Shown here piece after piece: positions 46,913-56,656 of a stretch of 64,000 nt of DNA. Within the stretch, counting starts at the first letter, position 1. Every line of letters begins with the position of its first letter. The translations under genes and the position numbers were made by a program. The DNA comes from Nostoc sp. TCL240-02 (GTDB lineage Bacteria > Cyanobacteriota > Cyanobacteriia > Cyanobacteriales > Nostocaceae), in assembly GCF_013343235.1 (NCBI RefSeq), contig NZ_CP040094.1, positions 3,720,501 through 3,784,500 on the forward strand. Direction: 5' to 3'. Under the pieces are notes generated by a model that searched no databases, was not told the origin of the DNA, and was given only the letters and a program-made list of their open reading frames with translations.

Positions 46913-48958
46913 TTAGGTTTCTTTTGGAGGTTGCCAAACAGATGCGCGGATGATAGCCGACAAAAGTAACAAGTTATAGATAGCCCATGCACCATTGAGT
47001 AGGTGAACCAAAGGATTATTTAGATGACCAATTGCAAAGCGATAAAGACTCCATAATATCCCTAGAATAGTGAGGATAAAGATAACTAACTGCGGCCAAA
47101 CCAGCCGAAGATAAATACCGGATTGCCTCTGCTTAGGTGTGACTTGAAAATTGAGTTTTTGTCCTGTGAACACACTCCATACAGCTTGGATTAGCAGGGG
47201 GAATAAAGCGATCGCATATTGTTCAGAACGCCAAACTTCTGTAGCTGGAATGCCCCAGGTCGCTGCTAAGAACGTGAGACGGTTGATAATAAAAGCTGGA
47301 AAAAAGTGTATAGCAAAGTCAGACCCATAGGTTTTAACTGGAACAATGTCCGTAAAAAAATAGATGATTGGACAAGAAATAAACACCAGAGTTGCAAAAC
47401 CAGAGAAATAACTATACATCGTCTTAAAATATTGCAACCTTTGCCAAAAGGTTAGCCCTGATTTTGTCAGTGGATTTTCCCTAACTAGCACTTGGATAGT
47501 TCCTTGTGCCCAGCGTAGTCGCTGCTTAAGAGTAGAACTCAGGTCATCTGGTGCTAAACCTTCTGCCAAAAGTTCATTGTGATAAATAGATTTCCAGCCG
47601 GCACTATGCAAACGCATGGCTGTATTCATATCTTCTGTAATGCTATTACTTGATACTCCACCAACTAAATCAAATTCATCTAAACGTTTTTCATCTTTAG
47701 CAAATTCATCAGCAAAATTTTGCAGTCCTACACTAACTAATGCCTCACGCCTCAATATCGCATTTGTGCCTGTATAGAAAGCAGCATTCATGCCATCCTT
47801 ACCTTGTTGGAGTGGCCCATAAAATAAATTTGCTCGATGTCCAAAAGGATCGCCTGGAGGAATATTGTAAAAATCCTGGCGAGTCTGTACAAAAGCAATT
47901 TGATTCTGGTCGTATTTTCCTGTTGAAATATTATATGTATAGAAATAAGGCACAACTCGCTTCAGAAAATTTGGTTTGGGAATGTGATCTGCATCTAAAG
48001 TAACAATGAAATTTCCTGCTGTTTCTCCAGAAAAAATTGCGTAATTGATGTTGCCTGCTTTAGCATGATGCGCTACGCCAGGTGTCTTGGGACGAGCAAT
48101 GTAGCGAAACCGGGAGAGTTCTAAAAGTTCGAGTTCTTTCTTCTGAATATTTTTTTCTAAAGCTTTCCGTTCGGTAATGAGGCGTTCGCGTAGCGTCTTT
48201 GCAGGAGAATCACTAATACTTTGATAATCTGGAGGTATCCAAAGAATAAACTGTCGTAGACTTTGCACAAATTCAGTAGCCAACTGATTAACTACTGATT
48301 CTGATGATGATGCTTGCAGCCATTGTTCTGCGGCCTGAGTATTAGGTGTCAGATTTTCTAGTTGCTTTAGACGCTGCAACAAACAAGAGTGTTCTGCATC
48401 AATCCGATTTGCTTCTTGTTGTAGTTGTGGTGACTGCAAATCCTCAATACACAATTTTTCTGTCATAGCCCGCATATCAGCCGAGTTACCATCATCTAAA
48501 ACATAAACTCGTAACTTTGTTGGTGGGTAATCCATTGTCAGAGCAGCTTTGGCAGTTTCTTCTACAATTTCTGGCGGCTCGTTGTAGCAGGTTACAAACA
48601 CATCCACTGTTGGCCAGTCCGATCTGGGTAGAGGTGGGGTCATCTGGTCGAGAGACTTAACCTGTCGCACTAAAGGTCGCCATAACCCAATCACAAACAT
48701 CACGCCGCCGAAATAGCTATAAATTTCTGCTATCAGCAAAGGGATAGAGATCCACAGGGCATCAAAATTAATGGAATGAATGATGCGCCATTGCAAATAC
48801 CAAATTCCAAAAATTAAATTTATTTCTGCCAAGTAGCGAAATAACAGCGTTCTTTTTTTGAGTAATGAGCGACTGTTACCAGAAAAGTTTGAAGAATTAT
48901 CACTAATAGAAACTGAAGTCATCTTAGTACTAGTAATTAATGTAAAAGGATAATGCAA
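46913..48958 (-). CDS. Cellulose-synthase-like glycosyltransferase (BcsA type, GT2, no PilZ)
   Basis: 681 aa (ATG 48958; an ATG at 48922 is an alternative start). Two N-terminal helices (~40-98), the GT2 core with VFVTCYNEP (~120-128), LDDGNS (~154-159), HHAKAGN (~297-303), the DAD metal site (322-324), a TED motif and QRLRWAQGT, then ~5 membrane helices with the gating-loop-like FQVTPK. Between the first Asp motif and HAKAGN there is an extra ~125-residue helical insert (~160-285) that canonical BcsA lacks. No C-terminal PilZ domain, so not directly c-di-GMP gated. It should make and export a beta-linked glucan-like polymer. Confidence 0.87.
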   Translation of the reverse strand: MHYPFTLITSTKMTSVSISDNSSNFSGNSRSLLKKRTLLFRYLAEINLIFGIWYLQWRIIHSINFDALWISIPLLIAEIYSYFGGVMFVIGLWRPLVRQVKSLDQMTPPLPRSDWPTVDVFVTCYNEPPEIVEETAKAALTMDYPPTKLRVYVLDDGNSADMRAMTEKLCIEDLQSPQLQQEANRIDAEHSCLLQRLKQLENLTPNTQAAEQWLQASSSESVVNQLATEFVQSLRQFILWIPPDYQSISDSPAKTLRERLITERKALEKNIQKKELELLELSRFRYIARPKTPGVAHHAKAGNINYAIFSGETAGNFIVTLDADHIPKPNFLKRVVPYFYTYNISTGKYDQNQIAFVQTRQDFYNIPPGDPFGHRANLFYGPLQQGKDGMNAAFYTGTNAILRREALVSVGLQNFADEFAKDEKRLDEFDLVGGVSSNSITEDMNTAMRLHSAGWKSIYHNELLAEGLAPDDLSSTLKQRLRWAQGTIQVLVRENPLTKSGLTFWQRLQYFKTMYSYFSGFATLVFISCPIIYFFTDIVPVKTYGSDFAIHFFPAFIINRLTFLAATWGIPATEVWRSEQYAIALFPLLIQAVWSVFTGQKLNFQVTPKQRQSGIYLRLVWPQLVIFILTILGILWSLYRFAIGHLNNPLVHLLNGAWAIYNLLLLSAIIRASVWQPPKET

Positions 48959-49003
48959 TGGTAAAAAATGCTGAATTTGGAGTTACAAGTTGTTAATATT
49001 TTT

Positions 49004-50464
49004 TTATTTCTGCTGCCTCCCTTGGCTCCTGGCTTCAAGCACTAGTGGATGTCTGCCTCTGGCTTGGTAAAGCAAACTCTCTAAAACGATCGCATTTGTA
49101 TTAATGTCAATTGAAGCATTAATACCTCGTTGGGAATTTTCATATCGTCCTGAAAAATAGCCGCGATTCTTATCAGATAAATTTTGAGCAAAGTCTCGCA
49201 GCCTTTTAGTGTAAGGGTCGTCTGGCATGAGCGCAAACCAAGAAAATGCCGCTTTCGTACTGACAAACCGTAATTGGGGATAGGCTTTTCCGCTTGTGTT
49301 AACGGCTTGCCAAGATTGACCATTAGAGTAGACGCTGTAATACAGAAAGTAAGGAAGACGATCCAAGGAATCTTCATTTACAGCAGTTAAAATTCCAGTG
49401 CGCTTAAATCGTTGTAATTGGACTTTGAAAAGATTTTGCACTTGAGGTTTAACAGCATCATTCCAACCCATTTCTAAACCCCAAAGTAAATAAGGATCAT
49501 TCGTTAGGTAGTTAGTAGCCCCAGAGTTTTTCAGATTCCGTTGATCAACTTGCAGAGTAATGCCATCCACTTGAACCGTCTTTACTGGTGGATTAGAGAG
49601 AGCATTAGTAGCTTGAATATTCCACAGCTTTAGACTGTGAGCAGCATATTGCTCGTAGCCCAACCGCCCTTCCTGCACTTCAAGAAGTCTGCCTGCTCTG
49701 GGGATAGCACCATTTAACCAACCATCTTTAACAAGTTTGGCTAGATTCCAGCGAGCGACGATGCGATTAATGCGATCGCTATATTCTGGATAATGCGATC
49801 GCATAACATGCAATCCTAATAAAAATCGCGCCATATCTAAAACTGACCAACCACTTCTACCTTTGGGATCGGGGGTGTCATTGAGTTGGCGCATTTCGGC
49901 AGTACGGGTGCTATAAGCTTTGTTGGGTAAACCAGTTGCCGGTAGCGGCAGTTTTTCCAACGTCTTTAGCAATGTGTTCATTCGCTGTTGAAATATGTCT
50001 TGCGGCAACAACCCTAACTGGTAAGCTGCATGAATTCCCAATAAGGCACTACCCTGATCCCACCAAGTTGTCCACGGTAAGTTGTCAGCCGAATTTACTA
50101 AACCTGTTTGGGGATTCCAGTTACGCTCAAAATATTTCCAGGCCCGCCCAGCAGCAATTTGATCCGCTTCTTTGGTCAATCTTGGTAAAGAGGTTGTTGG
50201 CGAAGGAGTAACAGATTTTTCTGGTGTAGCTGTTGGTTTTGGTTTTACTGGTAGTGGCGTGACTGGGGGAGCATTCCGTTCTGGAACGATTTGTGGCGAT
50301 GGTATTTGAACATCAGGGTTAAAGTTATCAGGGGCAGCAATGATCGTAGATGGGGTAGAAAAGCATTGCCACCTCGCCGTAATCGGACAAAGCAGGGGTT
50401 GTTGATTTGTCGTTGCGTACAAAACTGATTGCAAAATCATGCTTTTGATGCCGCTTGTTGCCAT
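49004..50464 (-). CDS. DUF3131-domain protein with a relic N-terminus
   Basis: 486 aa. One DUF3131 domain (~100-480): AWKYFERNWNPQTGLVNS, WWDQGSALLGIHAAY, GWSVLDMARFLLGL, GYEQYAAHSLKLW and TNAIVLESLLYQA at the end. It has no signal peptide. Instead residues ~4-32 (KSMILQSVLYATTNQQPLL) copy the C-terminal end of a DUF3131 domain, as in the 945-aa protein encoded upstream. The gene starts directly after the stop of the GH26-like gene (50465), so both are co-translated. The domain is thought to be a helical-toroid glycan-related fold; its function is not established. Confidence 0.82.
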   Translation of the reverse strand: MATSGIKSMILQSVLYATTNQQPLLCPITARWQCFSTPSTIIAAPDNFNPDVQIPSPQIVPERNAPPVTPLPVKPKPTATPEKSVTPSPTTSLPRLTKEADQIAAGRAWKYFERNWNPQTGLVNSADNLPWTTWWDQGSALLGIHAAYQLGLLPQDIFQQRMNTLLKTLEKLPLPATGLPNKAYSTRTAEMRQLNDTPDPKGRSGWSVLDMARFLLGLHVMRSHYPEYSDRINRIVARWNLAKLVKDGWLNGAIPRAGRLLEVQEGRLGYEQYAAHSLKLWNIQATNALSNPPVKTVQVDGITLQVDQRNLKNSGATNYLTNDPYLLWGLEMGWNDAVKPQVQNLFKVQLQRFKRTGILTAVNEDSLDRLPYFLYYSVYSNGQSWQAVNTSGKAYPQLRFVSTKAAFSWFALMPDDPYTKRLRDFAQNLSDKNRGYFSGRYENSQRGINASIDINTNAIVLESLLYQARGRHPLVLEARSQGRQQK

Positions 50465-51523
50465 TTATATCTTCTTTGCCAATTCAGTAGGCGATAAATA
50501 GCCGAAAGCCGGATTATTTATCGCATCTTTATAACCAGCAGATTTGCCACTATTACTGTTAATTGCCCAATCACATTCCTTATTAATATTGAAGTAAAGG
50601 ATGGCTCTTACACCCATCCCAGCTAGCTGAGTGTAAGAGTCTCGTAACCATTGGTCTTTGGCACTGTTTTGTAAACCATTTTGCGTATTACTTGTACTAG
50701 CTGTTTGAGCGATGAAAATCGGCTTACTGCCAGCCATAACCTTCATCCGCTTGATATATGGTTCAAAAACTTCTTTTGGGTTATTCCAGTGTTTCCAAGA
50801 AGAATTATTACAATATCCCCAGTTGTACGAACTAAAGGCAACGACATCTACCGACTTGTCCCCAGGATAGTAGTTTTCAAAGCGATTTTCATTCTTTTCA
50901 CTCCAACCATTAGGTGCAAATACCCAACGTATTGTCTGTGAAGATACACCAGCTTCTTTAAATATCTTTTGAATACGTTGATAAGCTAACTTGAAGTTCT
51001 GCGGGTCTTGGCTGTATGCTTCTCCAGAAATGTTCATCTCTTGCAACGGCGCGATAAACGCCATCCGGCCCTCTCCTTTCTTTACCCAATCAGCGTAGGC
51101 TTTTGCTACTTTTTGTAGAGAACTATCTACGTCTCCCCTAGCAATCTGCGCTGCTGAACGAGTAGATTTGAGATTAATAAAAGCTGTGTATCCGTTGTGC
51201 TTCAGTTGTTCTAGGGGCACTGGGATGTTGTAAGCAGGATTTGAGCCCTCGATATCCAAGAACAATCCAGCAATAGAATGGCGCTTACCAACCCATTGAT
51301 CGATTTGACGTAATTGGCTGTCAATTGTACTTTGATTTCCTAGATAATCTGGGGCATACAGTCCTAATAGTACAGAAGTACTGGAAAGTGTTTGGTTGCG
51401 AATTTGGTTTAATTTCCGGTTTTCGAGTTGCCTTGAGGCATCAGTAATCGCCATGAGATTTTTATTCGCAAAGATGCTTCCTAGTAAAATTAGCATCATC
51501 AGCGCCAGTCGTATCTTGTCCAT
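50465..51523 (-). CDS. GH26-like glycoside hydrolase-fold protein
   Basis: 352 aa with a signal peptide (MDKIRLALMMLILLGSIFAN). The barrel resembles family 26 glycoside hydrolases: LGLYAPDY, FLDIEGSNPAY, IAPLQEMNISG (with Glu162 at the acid/base position), WVFAPNGWSE and SSYNWGY. At the strand where GH26 enzymes carry the nucleophile Glu, the sequence reads KPIFIAQTAS, with Gln273. It may be an inactive sugar-binding barrel or use another residue. It is expressed with the DUF3131 gene that follows without spacing. Confidence 0.72.
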   Translation of the reverse strand: MDKIRLALMMLILLGSIFANKNLMAITDASRQLENRKLNQIRNQTLSSTSVLLGLYAPDYLGNQSTIDSQLRQIDQWVGKRHSIAGLFLDIEGSNPAYNIPVPLEQLKHNGYTAFINLKSTRSAAQIARGDVDSSLQKVAKAYADWVKKGEGRMAFIAPLQEMNISGEAYSQDPQNFKLAYQRIQKIFKEAGVSSQTIRWVFAPNGWSEKNENRFENYYPGDKSVDVVAFSSYNWGYCNNSSWKHWNNPKEVFEPYIKRMKVMAGSKPIFIAQTASTSNTQNGLQNSAKDQWLRDSYTQLAGMGVRAILYFNINKECDWAINSNSGKSAGYKDAINNPAFGYLSPTELAKKI

Positions 51524-51706
51524 AGATTTGAACGAATAAACAGGGATTTTGAATCCAGATGTCTGTTGCTTGTGAAAGCTACTGCATCATATACAAGTAT
51601 TCCCAAATACAACTGATTAGTAACAAACACAACTTGGTAATTACAGAAATTCGGCGTGAAAGCCCACCCCTTCAAGGGATGAGCTTAAAGTAAATTGCGT
51701 TTCAAC

Positions 51707-54544
51707 TTACTCTGTGATTTTTGTACCAGTTACTAGCGGAGTCTTTTCGCTACCTGAAACCCAGTAACTTCCAGAACTATCAGAAGTTAACCTGGTTCGT
51801 TGTGTGGGAATGTTGGGTAAACCTCGCCCAGAATTAGCCTTGTTAACTGCTACCCACCAAGGAGATTTCATGTTGACAGTCGGACGAATTAAAGGTTGTT
51901 GATTCATCGCCTTGTACAACAAGGATTGCAAAATCATACTGTTGGTGCTGCTGGTGAAACCAACTGCCGTTTTACCCGTACTTTCATAGAAACCCTCATA
52001 AAATCCGGCTAATGGGTTATATAAGTCAGTCGTTCCTTGCAGTAACTCTTGACTATACTTGTTTTCTGGAAGTAGGGCATGATAGGCAAAAGCGACTGCT
52101 GTACTTACCAATCGTCCTTTTGGCACAGATTGACCGTCATCTCCTAAAGCTACCCAAGACTTACCTTTTCCAGTAATTGTGCTGTGGAGAGTGTAAGGCT
52201 TACGATCGATCAAGGTAGTAGCTGAGGCTGTGAGGGTGCCGGTGCGACGATAACGTTCAGCTTGTGCCTGAAAAATTGGTTCAAAGAGCGATCGCATTTG
52301 TGGATCTAGTCCAAACTCCAAAGCATAGAGTAAGAAAGGATTACTAACTGTGTATTGGTTTTTTGAGTTGGTATCTTTGCGACGGCGTTGGATTGGGACT
52401 TTCACTCCCTCTACTAAGGCAGTTTGGTATTCTCCGCCAACAGCAGAACTATCAACGTTAAATCCCCATAATTGAAAAGCCCTAGCTGCATATTCTTCGT
52501 ATCCCAAGCGAGTTTCTGGGTTGACGCGAATTAGCGATCGCCCTTCTTGCTCTTTGGTAACGGTAGCACTGGAGAGAATACCTTCGCGCACCACACGCAA
52601 GTATGACCAATCCAGGACAATTTTATCTACCGCAGCCGTATACTCTGAATGACAAGTTTTTAAGTTGTAAAGCGCTGCCAGCATTCTACCTAAATCTAAA
52701 GCTGACCAGCCGTTTCCTTCTGGGGCTGGATTTCCACCATAATCTACTGGTTGGAGCGATCGCGTATCATAACCCCGACCAGGCAATTCTCCAGCAAACA
52801 ATGGTAACTTTGTCAAGGCTGCTAAAATATGGCGGGTGCGCTGGTCAAATTCCTTGGGAGTAATTATATCGAGCGATCGCGCCGTATGGAGGGCTGCGAG
52901 ATAATCTCCTAGTCCCCAGAGGGTTGCACCTTTGAAATCACTGCGATCGTCTATCAGCCCACTCTTGGAATGATAATTCGCTTGAAAGTACCGCCAAGCC
53001 GCCTCTGCATAACGCCGTTCAATCACCGACAGCGATCGATCTAGTTTGAGATTAGATGATTGGGGACTATCGACTGGTGGAATAGGTGCAACAGCTACTT
53101 CTGTAGGTTTGGGAGTATTTGTAGGGATTGCAGTTGGAGGCGTGACAGTATAACTCGGTTGATTTGCAGTTGGAGGCGTAACAGTAAAACTGGGTTGATT
53201 TGAGGGTCTTGCAGGAGAAGCATTTTCACTGGGTTTGCCAGTAGATACACTCGTAGAACCAGAAGCAATTAAAGGGTGATTTCCCTTAGCTTTGTAGTAT
53301 AAAATCTCCAAAATCAACCCATTAGTATTACCTGTCAAAGCTTTATTGGGTTGTTTTGATTCTTCATAGATACCAGCATAGTAACCACTATCATCAGGGC
53401 TGCGGAGATCCTTGACAGCATCAAAAACTTTTTGAGCATAAGCATTTTCTGGAAAAAGATAACGCCAGCCAAAAGCCGCTTTGGTGCTGATGCTGCGAAA
53501 CTGTGGATAAGGTTGATTGGCATCCGTGATTGTTGCCCAGTTTGCACCGTTGGCGTAGATGGTGTTGTAGAGAAAATAAGGCGCTTGGTCAATATTATCT
53601 TCTGTGACAGCAGTCAACTGCCCTGTGGTATCGTAACGCCGTTTTTGTACATCTAAAACCCTGGCAGCAAAATCAGCTAATTCACCTTGCAAGCCAAACT
53701 CAATCCCATCAAGGATATAAGACTCACTAACAACGTAATTATTAGCATTGGTGCTTTTAAAGTCACGGGTATCAACGGGAATTTGCACACCATTAATTTC
53801 AACTAACTTAAAGGGTTCTAAAGCAATAGCTTTCGGTGCAGAAAAACCCCAAAGTTGATAACCCCTTGCGCCATATTCTTCGTAGCCGAGTCGTCCTTCT
53901 TGCACCAGTAGCGTTTTGTTGTCTGGGAGAACAGTAGCGCCAAAAAGTTGTCCATCTTTTAGCGATCGCGCCACTTGCCACTTTGCTACAATTCCTTTGA
54001 GCCAATCTTTATATTGCGGATGACAGGTACGGATAACATCAAACGCCGCCAATACTCGCCCGACATCCAAAGCAGACCAACCAATACCCTGCTCAAGAGG
54101 ATTGTTGCCATAATCAACCATTTGTGAATTGGCTGCGTTATAGACTTTATTGGGCAAAGTATCTTCAAATAACTTTAAGCTGCTAAGAGTCGTTAAAAAT
54201 TTGTTGAGACGAGCATCAAAATCTGCTTGGTCAGTGAGATTCAACCACCGTGCAGCATTCAACGCCATCAGGTAGTTACCCATATCCCAAAGTGTACCAG
54301 AAGGATAACCCCCTGTAGAATTGGTAAATCCTGTTGCTGGCTGATAATTTTTGACAAAATACTGCCAAGCACCACGAGCGTAAGTTTGTTCTTCAGATGT
54401 GAGCGGGGCTGTAATATTGCTACAGCTATTGGAATTTTGAGATAAGACTGGTGTCGGGATGTAAAACAAAAATTGCAGAAATGTTCCAATTAAGAACAAT
54501 GCAATCCATCTCAACAGCTTTTGTTGAGGGTGTTTGTATATCAT
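51707..54544 (-). CDS. Secreted protein with two tandem DUF3131 domains
   Basis: 945 aa. A signal peptide (LLRWIALFLIGTFLQFLFYI) is followed by a first DUF3131 domain (~50-430), a Pro/Ser/Thr linker with repeats of FTVTPPTANQPS (~440-500) and a second domain (~515-905), then a short polar tail. Domain marks occur twice: GTLWDMGNYLMAL/ATLWGLGDYLAAL, GWSALDVGRVLA/GWSALDLGRMLA and GYEEYGARGYQLW/GYEEYAARAFQLW. Acts outside the plasma membrane. With the GH26-like, BcsA-like and other DUF3131 genes it forms a polysaccharide-handling region. Confidence 0.85.
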   Translation of the reverse strand: MIYKHPQQKLLRWIALFLIGTFLQFLFYIPTPVLSQNSNSCSNITAPLTSEEQTYARGAWQYFVKNYQPATGFTNSTGGYPSGTLWDMGNYLMALNAARWLNLTDQADFDARLNKFLTTLSSLKLFEDTLPNKVYNAANSQMVDYGNNPLEQGIGWSALDVGRVLAAFDVIRTCHPQYKDWLKGIVAKWQVARSLKDGQLFGATVLPDNKTLLVQEGRLGYEEYGARGYQLWGFSAPKAIALEPFKLVEINGVQIPVDTRDFKSTNANNYVVSESYILDGIEFGLQGELADFAARVLDVQKRRYDTTGQLTAVTEDNIDQAPYFLYNTIYANGANWATITDANQPYPQFRSISTKAAFGWRYLFPENAYAQKVFDAVKDLRSPDDSGYYAGIYEESKQPNKALTGNTNGLILEILYYKAKGNHPLIASGSTSVSTGKPSENASPARPSNQPSFTVTPPTANQPSYTVTPPTAIPTNTPKPTEVAVAPIPPVDSPQSSNLKLDRSLSVIERRYAEAAWRYFQANYHSKSGLIDDRSDFKGATLWGLGDYLAALHTARSLDIITPKEFDQRTRHILAALTKLPLFAGELPGRGYDTRSLQPVDYGGNPAPEGNGWSALDLGRMLAALYNLKTCHSEYTAAVDKIVLDWSYLRVVREGILSSATVTKEQEGRSLIRVNPETRLGYEEYAARAFQLWGFNVDSSAVGGEYQTALVEGVKVPIQRRRKDTNSKNQYTVSNPFLLYALEFGLDPQMRSLFEPIFQAQAERYRRTGTLTASATTLIDRKPYTLHSTITGKGKSWVALGDDGQSVPKGRLVSTAVAFAYHALLPENKYSQELLQGTTDLYNPLAGFYEGFYESTGKTAVGFTSSTNSMILQSLLYKAMNQQPLIRPTVNMKSPWWVAVNKANSGRGLPNIPTQRTRLTSDSSGSYWVSGSEKTPLVTGTKITE

Positions 54545-55256
54545 AATGTAAAGAAAGAGTTAGAAGCGTAGTAGCCCGTCTGTACAGTTATATTTCATAA
54601 ATTGAGCTTTGATCAGGTCTATTCTTTTCGTAACAGCTTTATCGATTTAGTCGATTAGTGTCAGCTAACAATATCAAATCGCGTACTCATGATAGATTTT
54701 TTATGAGTCAAGTGGACTAACAACACCCCGACCACCACGGTTCAAAATATAGGTTTTCTCAATACTGTACGAATTATGTTTAAGGCAATTACATCCTGAA
54801 CCTCTTCCATTAAATTCTTCAGGCGTTTTTGCATAGTTTTATATCCAGAAAAAGTCTGTATAGTATCTGACTACAGGATGATAGTCGTAAAAATTCTGGG
54901 TATCAGGGTGAATATACGGAAATTTTCTATATTGTTTTCTTAAACGGAGTCTGTATACGGAAAAAATTTGTATATTGCCCAAAAAGAGATGTTACGGAGA
55001 AAGCTTCTGTATATTTATGACAAATTGGGTAAATAAGGTTATGAGTTGATGCACACCTTGGACATTACTCCCGCGATCGCTGGATGATTTTTGGGGTGGG
55101 GTGCAATCGCAAAATTTAAGATAAGATTATCGGTACATACAGGATTTTACATACAAGACTAGCCCTTGGCAACTTTAGCAGGGTCAATAAATCTGGTCAT
55201 AGAGGGCGCGATCGTCCATACTAGATGTTAGACACCTTCGACCATAGGAGCCGTCT
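54545..55256. other. Intergenic region with integrase relic and TATACGGA-type repeats
   Basis: 710 bases. It holds a minus-strand relic of a tyrosine recombinase (54740-54834, listed separately) and short direct repeats of the type TATACGGAAA...TATATTG at 54913-54932 and 54954-54976. The promoters of the DUF3131 gene and of the toxin-antitoxin pair must also lie here. Confidence 0.4.
54740..54834 (-). pseudogene. Relic of a tyrosine recombinase (integrase) N-terminus
   Basis: From an ATG at 54834 the minus strand reads MQKRLKNLMEEVQDVIAL and, after a one-base shift, KHNSYSIEKTYI. This matches the SAM-like N-terminal domain of integron/phage-type integrases (DVIRLKHYSxRTEKTY). Only ~30 residues remain, frameshifted, with no catalytic domain. 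A decayed fragment. Confidence 0.5.
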
Positions 55257-55484
55257 ATGTTGCTACAAGAATTGAAGGAGCAGGTCTTCAAGTTACCACC
55301 AAGCGATCGCCTTGCACTGGTGAGCGCCATCATTGAGTCCTTGCAAGACACGCCAATTTCTGAGCCTGAGCGCTCTAGCGCGATTAGACGGATGCGAGGC
55401 TTGCTAAAAACAGACCAGCCAGCACTAACTGATGAAGAAGTGGCTGCAATGTTAGAAGAGCGACGATTGGACAAGTATCTTTAA
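55257..55484 (+). CDS. Antitoxin of a PIN-type toxin-antitoxin pair
   Basis: 75 aa, start ATG 55257 with AGGAG at 55245-55249. ELKEQVFKLPPSDRLALVSAIIESL is the pattern of small addiction-module antitoxins (putative addiction module component family); the acidic C-terminus (LTDEEVAAMLEERRLDKYL) would wrap the toxin. Its stop overlaps the toxin start by one base (TAATG at 55482-55486). Confidence 0.82.
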   Translation: MLLQELKEQVFKLPPSDRLALVSAIIESLQDTPISEPERSSAIRRMRGLLKTDQPALTDEEVAAMLEERRLDKYL

Positions 55485-55912
55485 TGAAAGTTTTAATTGA
55501 TACCAATATTGTCCTAGATTTTCTGTTGCAGCGATCGCCATTTTTCCAAGACGCGGAACTGTTGTTTCAGGAGATTGATTCTGGTCGTGTCGTTGGATGT
55601 ATCACAGCAACAACACTTACAGATATTTTTTATATTTCCCGAAGACACACGCGCAGCATTGAGCAAGCACGGCAAGCAGTTTCAGAAACGCTGACTGTTA
55701 TGGTAATTTGTCCCGTTAATCGAGCCGTCTTGAAATCAGCCTTCGGATCTGGTTTAGCTGATTTTGAAGATGCTGTTCAAATCGCTTGTGCTATTGCTCA
55801 AGGTTTAGATGCTATTGTGACACGCGATAGGCAAGGTTTTTTGAGTTCATCCGTACCAGTTTTGTCAATTCATGAGTTGTTACAGCAGTTGGGGGCGCAA
55901 GATAGCGAGTAG
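55484..55912 (+). CDS. PIN-domain ribonuclease toxin (VapC type)
   Basis: 142 aa PIN domain with its acidic site: VLIDTNIVLDFLL (Asp6), an Asp in TTLTDIFY, LADFEDAVQ (~91-99) and IVTRDRQGF (Asp113). VapC-type toxins cut RNA, often tRNA, when freed from their antitoxin. One-base overlap with the antitoxin gene indicates coupled translation. Full length, so probably functional. Confidence 0.88.
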   Translation: MKVLIDTNIVLDFLLQRSPFFQDAELLFQEIDSGRVVGCITATTLTDIFYISRRHTRSIEQARQAVSETLTVMVICPVNRAVLKSAFGSGLADFEDAVQIACAIAQGLDAIVTRDRQGFLSSSVPVLSIHELLQQLGAQDSE

Positions 55913-56020
55913 TTGGTTGTCAGGCAAAGATGGCGATTGTATTTTCAGATTGTCACAAATGCAGTCAAGCAACTTTTAAAATTGAACTAGGTCTATCACA
56001 AGAATGTGAGCAATTCTGCT

Positions 56021-56563
56021 ATGAAAACCCTGGCTAAATGGTCTGTAGACGACTATCACCGCATGGTTGAGGCGGGCATTCTGCGTGGTCGTCATGTGGA
56101 ACTGCTAGCAGGCGAAATTGTTGAGATGAGTCCAGAAACCCCTATTCACTACACCACAGCAAAACGAGGTGCAAAATATTTAGAAGAATTGCTATCAGGT
56201 AAAGCTGATGTTCGTTTCAATGGGCCCATTACACTATCCGACTCGGAACCCGAACCTGATATTGCAATTGTTCGACTTCCAGAATCATCCTACAACGATC
56301 GCCATCCTGCTCCTCAAGATATATTTTGGATTATAGAAGTTGCTAAAACCAGCTTAAACAAGGACTTGGAGATCAAGGCTGCGATTTATGCTACGGCTGC
56401 GATTCAGGAATATTGGGTTTTAAATTTATCTGCTAAACAGATGATTGTGTTCAGAAATCCTCAAAACGGTAAGTATGTTGAAGAATATACCCTTACGCAA
56501 GGAACGGTTACACCATTAGCATTCGCAGATATTTCAGTGTCCGTTCAGAGACTTTTGCCATAA
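56021..56563 (+). CDS. Uma2-family putative endonuclease
   Basis: 180 aa from ATG 56021 (a GTG at 56006 would add five). Family marks: KWSVDDYHRMVEAGIL (~5-20), ELLAGEIVEMSP (~27-38), EPDIAIVR (~84-91), the restriction-endonuclease-like core FWIIEVAKTSLNKDLEIK (~105-122, with E...K) and YATAAIQEYWVLNL. Uma2 genes occur in tens of copies in cyanobacteria, and their function is unknown despite the nuclease fold. No mobile-element ends were seen around it. Confidence 0.88.
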   Translation: MKTLAKWSVDDYHRMVEAGILRGRHVELLAGEIVEMSPETPIHYTTAKRGAKYLEELLSGKADVRFNGPITLSDSEPEPDIAIVRLPESSYNDRHPAPQDIFWIIEVAKTSLNKDLEIKAAIYATAAIQEYWVLNLSAKQMIVFRNPQNGKYVEEYTLTQGTVTPLAFADISVSVQRLLP

Positions 56564-56656
56564 AGTAGCGTTACTGAATGGATATTGCAAATTACCGTAG
56601 TTACACGGTATGGACATTGCACAGTAGATAACTTCTATTATGCAACGCCAATTTTT

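Noticed and set aside
54913..54976. TATACGGA-type direct repeats as an operator
   Set aside because: Spacing and sequence are irregular, and no regulator gene is nearby; kept only as a note on the spacer.
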